Shown: piece by piece, positions 6,942 to 15,233 of the stretch | Numbering within the stretch: the first letter of the stretch is position 1 | Layout of the letters: every line of letters begins with the position of its first letter | Source of the DNA: an uncultured Eubacteriales bacterium | GTDB lineage: Bacteria > Bacillota > Clostridia > Oscillospirales > Acutalibacteraceae | DNA length: 64,000 nucleotides | NCBI GenBank assembly: GCA_905198155.1 | Contig: CAJKBQ010000002.1 | Span: forward strand, 1-64,000 | Direction: 5' to 3' | Notes under the pieces: generated by a model | Seen by the model: only the letters and a program-made list of their open reading frames with translations | Told to the model about the DNA's origin: nothing | The model's database searches: none | Position numbers and translations under genes: made by a program

Positions 6942-9347
6942 ATGCCCGTATGTATGCGCTGCGGCGCCGCACTGATTGAAACCCAGCGGCTGAATTATTG
7001 CCCCAAATGCCTCGACAGCTTCCTCCCCGGCCGCGAGATCGACCGCGAGTTCGAGGAGGAGGAAACGTTCGACCGCGTGCGCGCACTGCTCACCGGCGGC
7101 GGCAGTACGCTGCAAATCTGGCCGCGCGAACCCGGCACCGGATGCACCACCGCGCTCACCGCCATCGCAACGCACCAGGTGCTGCCGTATGCGCTGCCGG
7201 ACTTCACCGCGTTCTGCTTCGACGCACAGCGCGCCCCCTACCGGCTCAGCCGCGATTTTCGCCAGTTCCTGATCGGAGCCATCCGGGCGTTCGCCCCGCG
7301 CTACGACGCGCCCGACGCCGACGCGCCGCACGCCACCGCGCTGATGCTGGCCGAATTGCAGCGCCAGCTGACCCTGCGCGCCGCTCAAAAGCAGCTGCTG
7401 ATTTTCCTGCTGCTGCCGGACGCGCTCCCCACGGAATTTCTGCGGTCGCTGCCGCGCGGACGCAGCCTGCCGCCGCAAACCACGCTGATTTTCGTCTGCA
7501 CGCCGGGACAAGCCGACGCGCTGCATACCCTGTTCCCCCGCGCCGACTGCGCGCCGCCCATCCTCCGTACCGGCGAACGCCACACCCGCGCCGCCCGCGC
7601 GCTGCTGGAATCGCTGTACCGTCAGCCGCTGCTGCGCCGCGCACGCGGCCGCGCATTGGCCGAACAGGCGCTGGCTTATACCGGCACCGACTATCACCGC
7701 ATTTATCTGCTGGAAGGACTGCACCGCGCAGGCGCCGTTCCCGCGGACGCATTGCCGGACGACCCGCCGGAGACCGCTGCGCTGCGGCACTACGCGGAAC
7801 TGCTGGGCGACGCCCGGCTGCGCGACGCGTGCGCGCTGGCCGCGATGGCCGCCGTGTGGCCGTATCCGCTGCCGCCCACGATGCTGCCGGGGCTGTGCGG
7901 CAAACCGCCGGCAGCGCTGGCCGATGCGCTGGAAATCCCGGAGCTGCTGCGCATCACGGTGCAGAACGGCGCGCCCGTTGCGGCGGTGCCGTCCGAAAGC
8001 TGGATCCGGGCGCTGGACGCCGCATACCCGTCGTACCGCGCCGAAGCCTGCCGCCGCATCACGGCGCTGGCCGTCGGCAGCGCACCCATGCCGCCGCTCC
8101 CGGCGGGCGGATTGTGCCGGTTTTTCGCCGAATTGCTCGACGCCGCCGCGAAATTCGGCGACGATGCCATGCAGGACGCGCTGCGCACCCCGGACGCCGC
8201 CGCCTGCCTGCGCCGGACGATCACGACCGCGCGCCGCGCCGGGCGGATGACCCCCGCCGAAGAGGAGGAAGTGTGGGACGCGCGCATCTGGGCGACGCGC
8301 AGCCCTGCCGACCTGCTGCCGCATCTGGACGCGTGCCGCCGCCGCCAGGCACTGCACGAAGCGATGGATCAGCCGGGCGCAGTCGTGGCCGATTTGTCGG
8401 CAATGCTCCGCGCGCTGATGCCCGTCTGCACCGCGCGGCCGGACGGCCGGCGGCTGCTGGCCGATTTGTACGCCCAGCGCGCCGAATGGAACCTGCGGGC
8501 GTGCCGGGCGCGCAGCGCATTGGAGGACTGCAACCGCGCCGTCCGCTTCGCCGAGCCGCTGCCCGGCGCGCCGCTGACCGACGACGAGACCGCCGCGCTG
8601 GTGCGGCTGCTGCTGGCGCGGGCGGTGTTCGCCCGGCGGCACCGCATGGTCGAGCTGGAATCCGAGGATCTCGACCGCGCGCTCACGCTGCTGCACACCG
8701 TCCCCGGCGGCAACGAATCCGCAATGGCGCAGGCGCTGCAAATGCGGGCGGAGCTGCGGCTGCGCGCCGGGCGGGCGGACGACGTGCAGGCCGACCTGGA
8801 TCGCGCGTCCGCGCTGCTCCCGGCGCTGGCGGAAGCCGACCGGCCGCGGTGCGCCGCCGCGCTGCACCGGATGCAGGGCGAATTGTATGACCAGACCGGC
8901 GACCCGCTGCGTGCCGCCGCCGCATACGGCCGCCAAATTGCGCTGCTGCGCGCCCGCACCGACCGCCGCGCGCAGTCGGAACTGGCCGCGGCCTATGGCG
9001 CACGGGCAGCGGCCTATGCCCGCGCCGGGAATTTTGACTGCGCCTACGCCGACCGCAGCGAAGCGATTGCCGTGCTGCGGGTAGCGGACGCCCCCGGCGC
9101 GGTTCGGGCGGAAGCATATCTGGCGCGCGCCGCGCTGCTGCACACCGCAGCCCGCGACGCGGAAGCCGCCGCCGACTGCGGCGAGGCCGCGCATCTGCTG
9201 GAACCGTCCGTGGGCGGCGCAGACCGGCGGCTGACGCAGCTGTGCGCCGAGGCATACCGGCTGCGCATCGCGTGGCTCGGCGATTCGGCCGACGTCGCCG
9301 ACGACCGCCGCCGCCTCCAACAACTGCGAATTCTGCTCAGCAAGTGA
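6942..9347 (+). CDS. zinc-ribbon protein with degenerate P-loop and helical repeats, function unknown
   Basis: I do not recognise this 801-residue cytoplasmic protein. It starts with a zinc ribbon (C4, C7, C20, C23). At 62-70 it has REPGTGCTT, a Walker A-like loop with Cys where the catalytic Lys should be. A hydrophobic strand, QLLIFLLLPDAL, stands where Walker B would be but lacks the acidic pair. From about residue 480 to the end it is alanine-rich helical, TPR-like (for example ALEDCNRAVRFAEPL and AYADRSEAIAVL). The architecture resembles STAND or AAA regulators that have lost ATPase activity, which is inference. GGAAAGGA lies about 10 nt upstream of the ATG. Confidence 0.75.
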   Translation: MPVCMRCGAALIETQRLNYCPKCLDSFLPGREIDREFEEEETFDRVRALLTGGGSTLQIWPREPGTGCTTALTAIATHQVLPYALPDFTAFCFDAQRAPYRLSRDFRQFLIGAIRAFAPRYDAPDADAPHATALMLAELQRQLTLRAAQKQLLIFLLLPDALPTEFLRSLPRGRSLPPQTTLIFVCTPGQADALHTLFPRADCAPPILRTGERHTRAARALLESLYRQPLLRRARGRALAEQALAYTGTDYHRIYLLEGLHRAGAVPADALPDDPPETAALRHYAELLGDARLRDACALAAMAAVWPYPLPPTMLPGLCGKPPAALADALEIPELLRITVQNGAPVAAVPSESWIRALDAAYPSYRAEACRRITALAVGSAPMPPLPAGGLCRFFAELLDAAAKFGDDAMQDALRTPDAAACLRRTITTARRAGRMTPAEEEEVWDARIWATRSPADLLPHLDACRRRQALHEAMDQPGAVVADLSAMLRALMPVCTARPDGRRLLADLYAQRAEWNLRACRARSALEDCNRAVRFAEPLPGAPLTDDETAALVRLLLARAVFARRHRMVELESEDLDRALTLLHTVPGGNESAMAQALQMRAELRLRAGRADDVQADLDRASALLPALAEADRPRCAAALHRMQGELYDQTGDPLRAAAAYGRQIALLRARTDRRAQSELAAAYGARAAAYARAGNFDCAYADRSEAIAVLRVADAPGAVRAEAYLARAALLHTAARDAEAAADCGEAAHLLEPSVGGADRRLTQLCAEAYRLRIAWLGDSADVADDRRRLQQLRILLSK

Positions 9348-9386
9348 ATGCCGCCGAAAATTTCCCGAAAAAATCCCCGAATTCGA

Positions 9387-9414
9387 TTGCAAAAATTCAA
9401 AATTCGGCTATAAT
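9387..9414 (+). promoter_or_regulatory. sigma-A promoter of the MurE-like gene
   Basis: TTGCAA (9387-9392) and TATAAT (9409-9414), 16 bp apart; shifting the -35 by one base gives 17. The leader that follows can fold into two short GC stems, GTCGGC/GCCGAC and GGCGG/CCGCC, the second ending just before the ribosome site. Confidence 0.7.
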
Positions 9415-9488
9415 ATATATGTAAAGCGTCGGCTTCGCGCGTCGGGCCGACTGGCGGACGCGTGCCGCCGGAAAGGAATGGAAATATT

Positions 9489-10973
9489 ATGAAATTATCC
9501 GAAATGCTCGCCGGGCTGGATCACCGGTTTTTGCAGCAGACGTCCGATCCCGAACTGACTGACGTCGCCTACGACACCCGCAAGCTGACGCCGGGCTGCG
9601 CGTTCGTGTGCATCCGCGGCGCCAAGCTGGACAGTCACGCCCTCGCTGCGCAGGCCGCCGAACAGGGCGCGGCTGCACTGATTGTGGAGCACGCGGTGGA
9701 TGCCCCCGCCGACATCCCGGTGGTGCAGGTGGCGGACACGCGCATCGCGCTGGCGGAGATGGCCGCCAATTTCTTCGGCCACCCGGCCAGGCAGCTGAAA
9801 ACCGTCGGCATCACCGGCACCAAAGGCAAAACCACCACCACCTACCTGCTGAAAGCAATTCTGGAAGAAGCGGGGCACAAAACCGGCCTGATCGGCAGCA
9901 TCGGCGCGCTCATCGGCACGGAGCCGGTCAAAACGATCAACACCACGCCCGAATCGTACGAGCTGCAAAAGCTGTTCCGCCGGATGGTGGACGAAGGGTG
10001 CGAATACGCGGTGATGGAAGTGTCGTCGCAGGGGCTGATGCTGCACCGCACCGCCGGGGTCACGTTCGACGTCGGCATCTTCCTGAACATCTCCCGCGAC
10101 CACATCAGTCCGTGGGAGCACCAAAGCCTCGAAGAATACCTCCACTGCAAAAGCCTGCTGTTCCGCCAGTGCCGCCTGGGCATCCTGAACCGGGACGACG
10201 CGCATTTTGACGCAATTCTGGACGGCCACACCTGTGCGGTGGAAACCTTCGGGTTTGACCGCGCCGCCGACACCCGCGTCGATATGATGGAAACCGTCAA
10301 AGCCCCCGGCTACATGGGCGTGCACTACACCACCATCGGCCGGCACGCGCTGTCCGTCACGGTCGGCTCGCCCGGCAAATTCTCGGTGTACGATTCGCTG
10401 GCGGCCATCTGCGCGGCGGAGCACTTCGGGATTTCGTCCGAAGTGTACAATGCGGCGCTGCACCGCGTGAAGATTCGCGGCCGTGTCGAAACCATCGACA
10501 TCCCCGCGCCGTACTCCGTCATCATCGACTTTGCGCACGACGGCATCGGTATCCAAAGCCTGATCGACGGGCTGCACCAGTACCAGCCCAACCACATCAT
10601 CGCCGTGTTCGGCTCCGACGGCAACCGCACCAAGATTCGCCGCGCAGACGCCGGGGAAATCCTGGGCAAATGCGCCGACTACACGATCGTCACGTCCAAC
10701 TGCCCGCGGTTCGAGCCGCTGGACGAAATCAACGCCGAAATCCAGGTGGGGCTGGACCGCACCGACGGCAAGTACGAGATCATCCCCGACCGCCGCACCG
10801 CCATCAAGCACGCGATGGCCATGGCCGAGCCGGACGATATGATCCTGCTGATCGGCAAAGGGCATTGGGACTACGAGGAAATCAACGGCGTGAAATACCC
10901 GTTCGACGAGCGCGTTGTGGTCAAAGAACTGTTCCGCGAATTGCAGGCGGAGCGGCGCACGCCAACCGTGTAA
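9489..10973 (+). CDS. MurE-like UDP-MurNAc-tripeptide synthetase
   Basis: Mur ligase adding the third amino acid to UDP-MurNAc-L-Ala-D-Glu, or a paralogue. Three domains in order: N-terminal UDP-binding, central ATPase with GITGTKGKTT at 107-116 and SRDHISPWEH, and a C-terminal ligand domain ending in FDERVVVKELF. The start MKLSEM follows GGAAAGGAAT. The loop where meso-DAP enzymes carry DNPR reads TSNCPRFEP (about 401-409), so the amino-acid pocket may differ. It stands alone rather than in a division/cell-wall cluster, so it may be a second, specialised enzyme. The gene symbol is withheld for that reason. Confidence 0.85.
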   Translation: MKLSEMLAGLDHRFLQQTSDPELTDVAYDTRKLTPGCAFVCIRGAKLDSHALAAQAAEQGAAALIVEHAVDAPADIPVVQVADTRIALAEMAANFFGHPARQLKTVGITGTKGKTTTTYLLKAILEEAGHKTGLIGSIGALIGTEPVKTINTTPESYELQKLFRRMVDEGCEYAVMEVSSQGLMLHRTAGVTFDVGIFLNISRDHISPWEHQSLEEYLHCKSLLFRQCRLGILNRDDAHFDAILDGHTCAVETFGFDRAADTRVDMMETVKAPGYMGVHYTTIGRHALSVTVGSPGKFSVYDSLAAICAAEHFGISSEVYNAALHRVKIRGRVETIDIPAPYSVIIDFAHDGIGIQSLIDGLHQYQPNHIIAVFGSDGNRTKIRRADAGEILGKCADYTIVTSNCPRFEPLDEINAEIQVGLDRTDGKYEIIPDRRTAIKHAMAMAEPDDMILLIGKGHWDYEEINGVKYPFDERVVVKELFRELQAERRTPTV

Positions 10974-11079
10974 GCGCACCCGCGCTGCAAACGGACTGCG
11001 GTTCGGGCCGAATCGCAGCCCGGTTTTCCGGTTTTCCAATATTTTTCGGCCGTTCATTTCTTAAATTTTGCAAATTGAC

Positions 11080-11108
11080 TTTACATTCGGGCAAATTTCC
11101 GGTATGAT
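11080..11108 (+). promoter_or_regulatory. sigma-A promoter upstream of the flippase-like gene
   Basis: TTTACA (11080-11085), 17 bp, then TATGAT (11103-11108). The start of transcription would fall near 11115, so the transcript would begin with the perfect 7-bp hairpin at 11121-11138. Confidence 0.7.
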
Positions 11109-11120
11109 AGTATCCATACA

Positions 11121-11138
11121 CCTCAACAAAAGTTGAGG
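11121..11138 (+). promoter_or_regulatory. perfect inverted repeat in the 5' leader
   Basis: CCTCAACAAAAGTTGAGG, 7-bp arms with a 4-nt loop, 19 nt before the CGGGAGGATG ribosome site. It could be an operator or an mRNA-stabilising stem; there is no T-run for termination. Confidence 0.5.
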
Positions 11139-11157
11139 ATTTGCCGGAACCGGGAGG

Positions 11158-12189
11158 ATGCCCATGAAAAACGCAAAAAAATGGATATTCAACGGCCTGA
11201 TCTGCGCCGCGCTGTTCGCCGCCACGCTGGGCTACCTGCTGCGCGGGCAGGACTTTGCCGGGCTGCTGGCGCTGATTCGTCAGGCCGACCCGGGCTGGTG
11301 CGCGGCGGGGCTGGCGCTGTCGGTCGCGTTTATCCTGGGCGAATCGTGCATCATCTGGTACCTGATGCGTGCCGTCGGCCAGCGCGTGCGGATTGGACAT
11401 TGCTTTCTGTATTCGTTCGTCGGCTTTTTCGTCTCGGCGATCACCCCGTCGGCCAGCGGCGGCCAACCGGCGCAGCTGTATTTCATGAAAAAAGACCGCA
11501 TCCCGCTGGCGGTGGGCATTCCGGTGCTGACGGTGGTCACGATTTTGTACAAATCGGTGCTGATCGTCGCCAGCGCGGCGGTACTGATCGTCCGCCCGGC
11601 GGCCGTGATGCGGTACCTTGCGCCGCACATCGGCTGGATCTGGATGGGGCTGGGGCTGAACACGGCGTTCGTCGCCGCGCTGCTGCTGCTCGTTTTCCGC
11701 CCGGAAACGGCGCGGCGGCTGGCATACGGCGCGGTGCACGGCGCGTGCATCGTCGTGCGGCGGCTGAACCGCGCCAAATGGATTGCCCGCGTGGACGCCG
11801 GGATCGAAAAATACAAGCTCGTCGCCGCGCACTTCACCCGCAGCGGCCGGACGCTCTGCACCGCGTTCGCGATGACGTGCGTCCAGCGGACGCTGCTGTT
11901 CGCCATCCCGTGGTGCTGCTGCATGGCGTACGGCCTGCGGCGCGTCCCGCTGGGGCTGACCATAACGCTGCAGGCGATGGTGGCCGCCGCCGCGGATATG
12001 ATGCCGCTGCCCGGCGGCACCGGCGTCAACGAAGCGCTGTTCCGCGGGATTTTTGACGAATTGCTCGGCGCGCGGCTGACGCTGCCGATTCTGCTGCTGA
12101 GCCGCGGCCTGAGCTTCTACGTCCAGCTGCTGTTCGGCGCGCTGATGACCGCCGCAGCCGCGCTGATTCTGCGCCGGCGCGCGGATTGA
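11158..12189 (+). CDS. YbhN/LPG-synthase-type flippase-like membrane protein
   Basis: Membrane protein of the lysylphosphatidylglycerol synthase N-terminal (UPF0104/YbhN) family, thought to move or bind lipids. About eight helices span 343 residues. The family marks are SAITPSASGGQPAQ near 93-106 and DMMPLPGGTGVNEALF near 280, typical of the TM-only versions without an aminoacyl-transferase domain. The ATG at 11158 or 11164 follows GGGAGG. It heads a run of phospholipid genes (pssA, psd, PAP2) spaced by fewer than 50 bp or overlapping, so a lipid role is likely. Confidence 0.85.
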   Translation: MPMKNAKKWIFNGLICAALFAATLGYLLRGQDFAGLLALIRQADPGWCAAGLALSVAFILGESCIIWYLMRAVGQRVRIGHCFLYSFVGFFVSAITPSASGGQPAQLYFMKKDRIPLAVGIPVLTVVTILYKSVLIVASAAVLIVRPAAVMRYLAPHIGWIWMGLGLNTAFVAALLLLVFRPETARRLAYGAVHGACIVVRRLNRAKWIARVDAGIEKYKLVAAHFTRSGRTLCTAFAMTCVQRTLLFAIPWCCCMAYGLRRVPLGLTITLQAMVAAAADMMPLPGGTGVNEALFRGIFDELLGARLTLPILLLSRGLSFYVQLLFGALMTAAAALILRRRAD

Positions 12190-12237
12190 ACCCGCCCGTT
12201 TTTTCCACACATATCAAAGAAAAGGACAGAACCCATT

Positions 12238-12906
12238 ATGATCGGATTTTACAACTACACCCTCGTACTGACCTTCCTGAGCCTGGTGTCGGCCGTGTTC
12301 GGCATGACGCAGGCGTCCGGCGGGCACTTCAACATCGCGGTCGGCTGCCTGGCGTTCGCCGGACTGTGCGACGCGTTCGACGGCCGCGTGGCCCGCACCA
12401 AAAAAGACCGCACCGACGACGAATGCCTCTTCGGCGTCCAGCTGGATTCGCTGTGCGACGTGGTCGCGTTCGGCGCATTCCCGGCCATGCTGTGCTACGC
12501 GATGGGCGTGCGCGGTTATCTGGGCGGAATTGCCATCAGCTATTACGCCATCTGCGCGGTGATCCGCCTGGCGTACTTCAATATGCTGGAAACCAACCGG
12601 ATGCAAAGCGAAAACCCGGGCGAAAAGGTGTTCCACGGACTGCCGGTGACGTCGATCGCAGTGATCCTGCCGCTGATATTTCTGCTGAATCTCGTCATTC
12701 CGGAGCGGATTTTCCAGGCGGTGCTGCTGATGATGCTGCTGGCCGTCGGGACGTGCTTCATCCTGAATTTCCGGATGCGCCGCCCCAGTATCCGCACGCT
12801 GATACTGCTGATCGTCGGAACGGCCGCGGCGGTGATCCTGGCGTTCATCTTCTCAAAATATGCCGTCCGGCTGCCGCTGCCGGGCACGCGGGCGGTGCGC
12901 TCATGA
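12238..12906 (+). CDS. pssA: CDP-diacylglycerol-serine O-phosphatidyltransferase
   Basis: Makes phosphatidylserine from CDP-diacylglycerol and serine at the membrane. The CDP-alcohol phosphotransferase motif is complete: D45, D48-G49, A52-R53, then G66, D70 and D74, with a 12-residue gap instead of the usual 8. The rest is five or six hydrophobic helices in 222 residues. AAGGACAGAA precedes the ATG. Its last codon overlaps the psd start (ATGA), consistent with PS being passed directly to the decarboxylase. Confidence 0.9.
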   Translation: MIGFYNYTLVLTFLSLVSAVFGMTQASGGHFNIAVGCLAFAGLCDAFDGRVARTKKDRTDDECLFGVQLDSLCDVVAFGAFPAMLCYAMGVRGYLGGIAISYYAICAVIRLAYFNMLETNRMQSENPGEKVFHGLPVTSIAVILPLIFLLNLVIPERIFQAVLLMMLLAVGTCFILNFRMRRPSIRTLILLIVGTAAAVILAFIFSKYAVRLPLPGTRAVRS

Positions 12907-13799
12907 GCACGGTGCAGGCGCGCGACCGCACCGGCGCCGAAATCCCTGTGCTGGACAAACAGGGCCGCGCGGCCGCATTTCTGTACGACACGGCGGTCGG
13001 CAATGCGCTGCTGCGCGTGCTGGTGCAGCCATGGGTATCGCGCGCGGCGGGCTGGGTACTGAACCGGAAATTTACACGGATTGCCATCAAGCCGTTTGTC
13101 AAACGGTACCACATCAACCTGGCCGAATACGCCAGCGGGCCGTATTACAGCTACAACGACTTTTTCTGCCGCCCGGTGCTGCCGTGGCTGCGCCATGTGG
13201 ATCCCGACCCGGACGTGCTGATCGCGCCGTGCGACGCCAAATTGTCGGTTTATCCCATCTCTCCGGACGCGGAATTCACCGTGAAAGGCGTGCGGTACAC
13301 GCTCGCGTCGCTGCTGCGGGACGACGCGCTCGCCGCGCAGTACTCCGGCGGATGGCTGATGCTGTTCCGCCTGAGCGTGGACGATTACCACCACTTCTGC
13401 TACCCGGCGACGGGCCGCAAAAGCATCACGGTGCGGCTCCCCGGTGTGCTGCATACCGTCAATCCGCACGCCGCAGAAAAACGCGCCGTCTACCGCGAAA
13501 ACGCCCGCGATTACTCGGTGATCGACACCGGGCGGTTCGGCCGCGTGCTGATGATGGAGGTGGGCGCGCTGATGGTGGGACGCATCGCTGCGCAGCGCCA
13601 AGCGCTGGACGCCGTGCGCGGAACCGAAAAAGGCTGGTTTGAATTCGGCGGCTCTTCGATCATCCTGTGCGTGCAGCCCTGCGTCGCGCCGGACGCAGAC
13701 CTGCTGCGCAATACGCAGGAAAATTTTGAAACGGTGGTGAAAATGGGTGAACACGTCGCAGGCATCGCACGGCCCGAACCGACTGGGTCGGCTGTTTGA
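12903..13799 (+). CDS. psd: phosphatidylserine decarboxylase proenzyme
   Basis: Converts phosphatidylserine to phosphatidylethanolamine using a self-made pyruvoyl group. The processing site GGSS is at 249-252, with cleavage expected between G250 and S251. The catalytic histidine blocks DYHHFCYPATG (161-171) and LHTVNPHA (183-190) are present. The protein has 298 residues, fitting the family. The start at 12903 is fixed by the 4-bp overlap with pssA; a longer frame upstream is an artefact. Its 3' end overlaps the PAP2 gene. Confidence 0.93.
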   Translation: MSTVQARDRTGAEIPVLDKQGRAAAFLYDTAVGNALLRVLVQPWVSRAAGWVLNRKFTRIAIKPFVKRYHINLAEYASGPYYSYNDFFCRPVLPWLRHVDPDPDVLIAPCDAKLSVYPISPDAEFTVKGVRYTLASLLRDDALAAQYSGGWLMLFRLSVDDYHHFCYPATGRKSITVRLPGVLHTVNPHAAEKRAVYRENARDYSVIDTGRFGRVLMMEVGALMVGRIAAQRQALDAVRGTEKGWFEFGGSSIILCVQPCVAPDADLLRNTQENFETVVKMGEHVAGIARPEPTGSAV

Positions 13800-14466
13800 C
13801 CGCACGCTCGGCCGGTGGATTCCGCGCTGGTCGGCGATTCCGTTGATTTTTTCGCTGGTGTTCGAGCTGATGACGTACTACGTCGCCAAGCTGCTGATCG
13901 CCGGCCAGGAGCTTCACATTGTCGAGCTGCCGATTGACCGCGCCATCCCCCAGCGGTATCCGTGGATTGCGGTATACTTTGGCGCGTATGTGTTTTGGGG
14001 CATTTCGTTCATACTGGTGGCGCGCCGCGGCAAATTGCGGTTCGCATCGTTTTTCTGCGCCAATCTGTGGGCGCTGATCGTCTGCGGGATCGTCTTTGTG
14101 GTGTACCCCACCATGATTGAGCGGCCGCCGCTGACCGGCGACGGATTCTGGACGCGCGCGATGCAGTTCCTGTACGACGTGGACACGCCGGTGAACATCC
14201 TCCCCTCCATCCACTGCATGGCCAGCCTGCTCTGCGCGCTGGGGCTGCACAGCGACCACCGCCTGCCGGTTTGGTACCGCGGCTTCACCTGGATTTTCGC
14301 GCTGATGGTCTGCGCGTCCACGCTGCTCGTGAAGCAGCACTGCGTGGTCGATGTTGTGTGCGGATGTTTGGTGGCGGCGGTGGCCTACGCGTTCTTCTGC
14401 TGCCTGTCGTGCCAGCCGGTGGCGTATGCGTTTGAATGGGTGGAACGGAAAGTGTTTGGGGGATAA
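13747..14466 (+). CDS. PAP2-superfamily membrane phosphatase
   Basis: Membrane phosphatase of the PAP2 type, acting on lipid phosphates such as phosphatidate or undecaprenyl pyrophosphate. The motifs PSIHCMAS (about 154-161) and STLLVKQHCVVD (about 193-204) supply the catalytic histidines; the first motif (KxxxxxxRP) is weak. About six helices are visible in 239 residues. The GTG start at 13747 overlaps the psd end by about 50 bp, so coupling with psd is likely. It is the last gene of the phospholipid run, and a terminator follows. Confidence 0.85.
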   Translation: MNTSQASHGPNRLGRLFDRTLGRWIPRWSAIPLIFSLVFELMTYYVAKLLIAGQELHIVELPIDRAIPQRYPWIAVYFGAYVFWGISFILVARRGKLRFASFFCANLWALIVCGIVFVVYPTMIERPPLTGDGFWTRAMQFLYDVDTPVNILPSIHCMASLLCALGLHSDHRLPVWYRGFTWIFALMVCASTLLVKQHCVVDVVCGCLVAAVAYAFFCCLSCQPVAYAFEWVERKVFGG

Positions 14467-14494
14467 ATCGCCCCCCCCCCCGCACATAAAAAAT

Positions 14495-14560
14495 AAAGCG
14501 CGCCTGCGGGCGCATGAAGTATGTGCTGCGTACGATTCATGCACCGCAAGGCGCGCTTTT
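14495..14560 (+). terminator. terminator-like hairpin after the phospholipid genes
   Basis: AAAGCGCGCCTGCGGGCGCATGAA (14495-14518) pairs nearly perfectly with 14536-14559, giving arms of 24 nt and a 17-nt loop, ending in CGCTTTTCTG. An 11-C run at 14471-14481 lies just before it. Confidence 0.75.
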
Positions 14561-14593
14561 CTGCGCGCGGCTCAAAGTGCGCCGTAAAAATAG

Positions 14594-14914
14594 CCGGTCA
14601 TCGCGCCCATCGTCGCCCGGCTGCTGGCAAGCCCCAGCGAGTATATTTTCCCGGCACACGATGGTGGAAAGATGGACCTGTCGCGTTTCCGCTCCCGGTA
14701 CTACTATCCGGCCATCGAGCGGATCGGCGTCACGAAGCGTCCGCCATATGCTTGCCGCCACACATACGCCACGATGCTCAAAAATATCGACGCGCCAACC
14801 GTGGACAAGCAGCGCTTGATGGGGCACGCGTCCTACACCATGACAGCACATTATACACATTCTGACATAAAATCCCTGACCGCAATCACCGACGAATTGG
14901 GCGTAGAAAAATGA
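14594..14914 (+). pseudogene. tyrosine recombinase (integrase) C-terminal remnant
   Basis: Only the last ~106 residues of a phage/ICE-type tyrosine recombinase remain; a TAG at 14591 closes the frame and the catalytic N-terminal half is gone. The remaining part has RHTYATMLKN, RLMGHASYTMTAHYTH and the catalytic Tyr. An internal ATG at 14672 gives an 80-residue frame, but there is no ribosome site. It lies 140 bp from the 3' end of tRNA-Ala, the usual place for an integrase next to its attachment site. I found no second copy of the tRNA end that would mark the other att site. Confidence 0.8.
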
Positions 14915-15008
14915 AGTAATTTAGACTGCAACGCAGACTGCAATAGGAGAAAATTTTTAAGATTTTCAGCGATTGTGAGCGCATTTGTCTAAAACAGGGA
15001 AACAGCAA

Positions 15009-15050
15009 AAAGCCCGGTGCCATGCGATTTTTCGCACAACACCGGGCTTT
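15009..15050. terminator. bidirectional terminator after tRNA-Ala
   Basis: AAAGCCCGGTG (15009-15019) and CACCGGGCTTT (15040-15050) form a strong stem with an inner GCGATTTTTCGC loop. On the minus strand it is followed by TTTTTGC, suiting the tRNA transcript. Confidence 0.85.
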
Positions 15051-15053
15051 ATC

Positions 15054-15129
<76 letters not shown>

Positions 15130-15176
15130 ATATTTCGCGACTGCGATCAACTTTTGTTCCGCAGTCAACGAAAGAT

Positions 15177-15205
15177 ATTATAGCACAGCAATCGGCGCTT
15201 GTCAA
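15177..15205 (-). promoter_or_regulatory. sigma-A promoter of tRNA-Ala
   Basis: TTGACA (15205-15200), 17 bp, TATAAT (15182-15177): a full consensus promoter, starting about 40 nt before the tRNA. Confidence 0.85.
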
Positions 15206-15233
15206 GCCTTTTCCCCAAGTTTTTTGAGAAAAT

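Noticed and set aside
6906..9392. 828-residue open frame antisense to the zinc-ribbon/repeat gene
   Set aside because: Rich in Q, R, A and G with no domain signature; a by-product of high GC codon bias. The plus frame has a ribosome site and zinc-ribbon motifs.
9421..9480. riboswitch in the leader of the MurE-like gene
   Set aside because: Two small stems are visible, but no known riboswitch core could be matched.
9495..11057. 520-residue antisense frame over the MurE-like gene
   Set aside because: No ribosome site and a composition typical of GC-driven shadow frames.
14469..14482. 11-C run as a phase-variable switch
   Set aside because: It lies after the PAP2 stop codon, outside any coding sequence or promoter.
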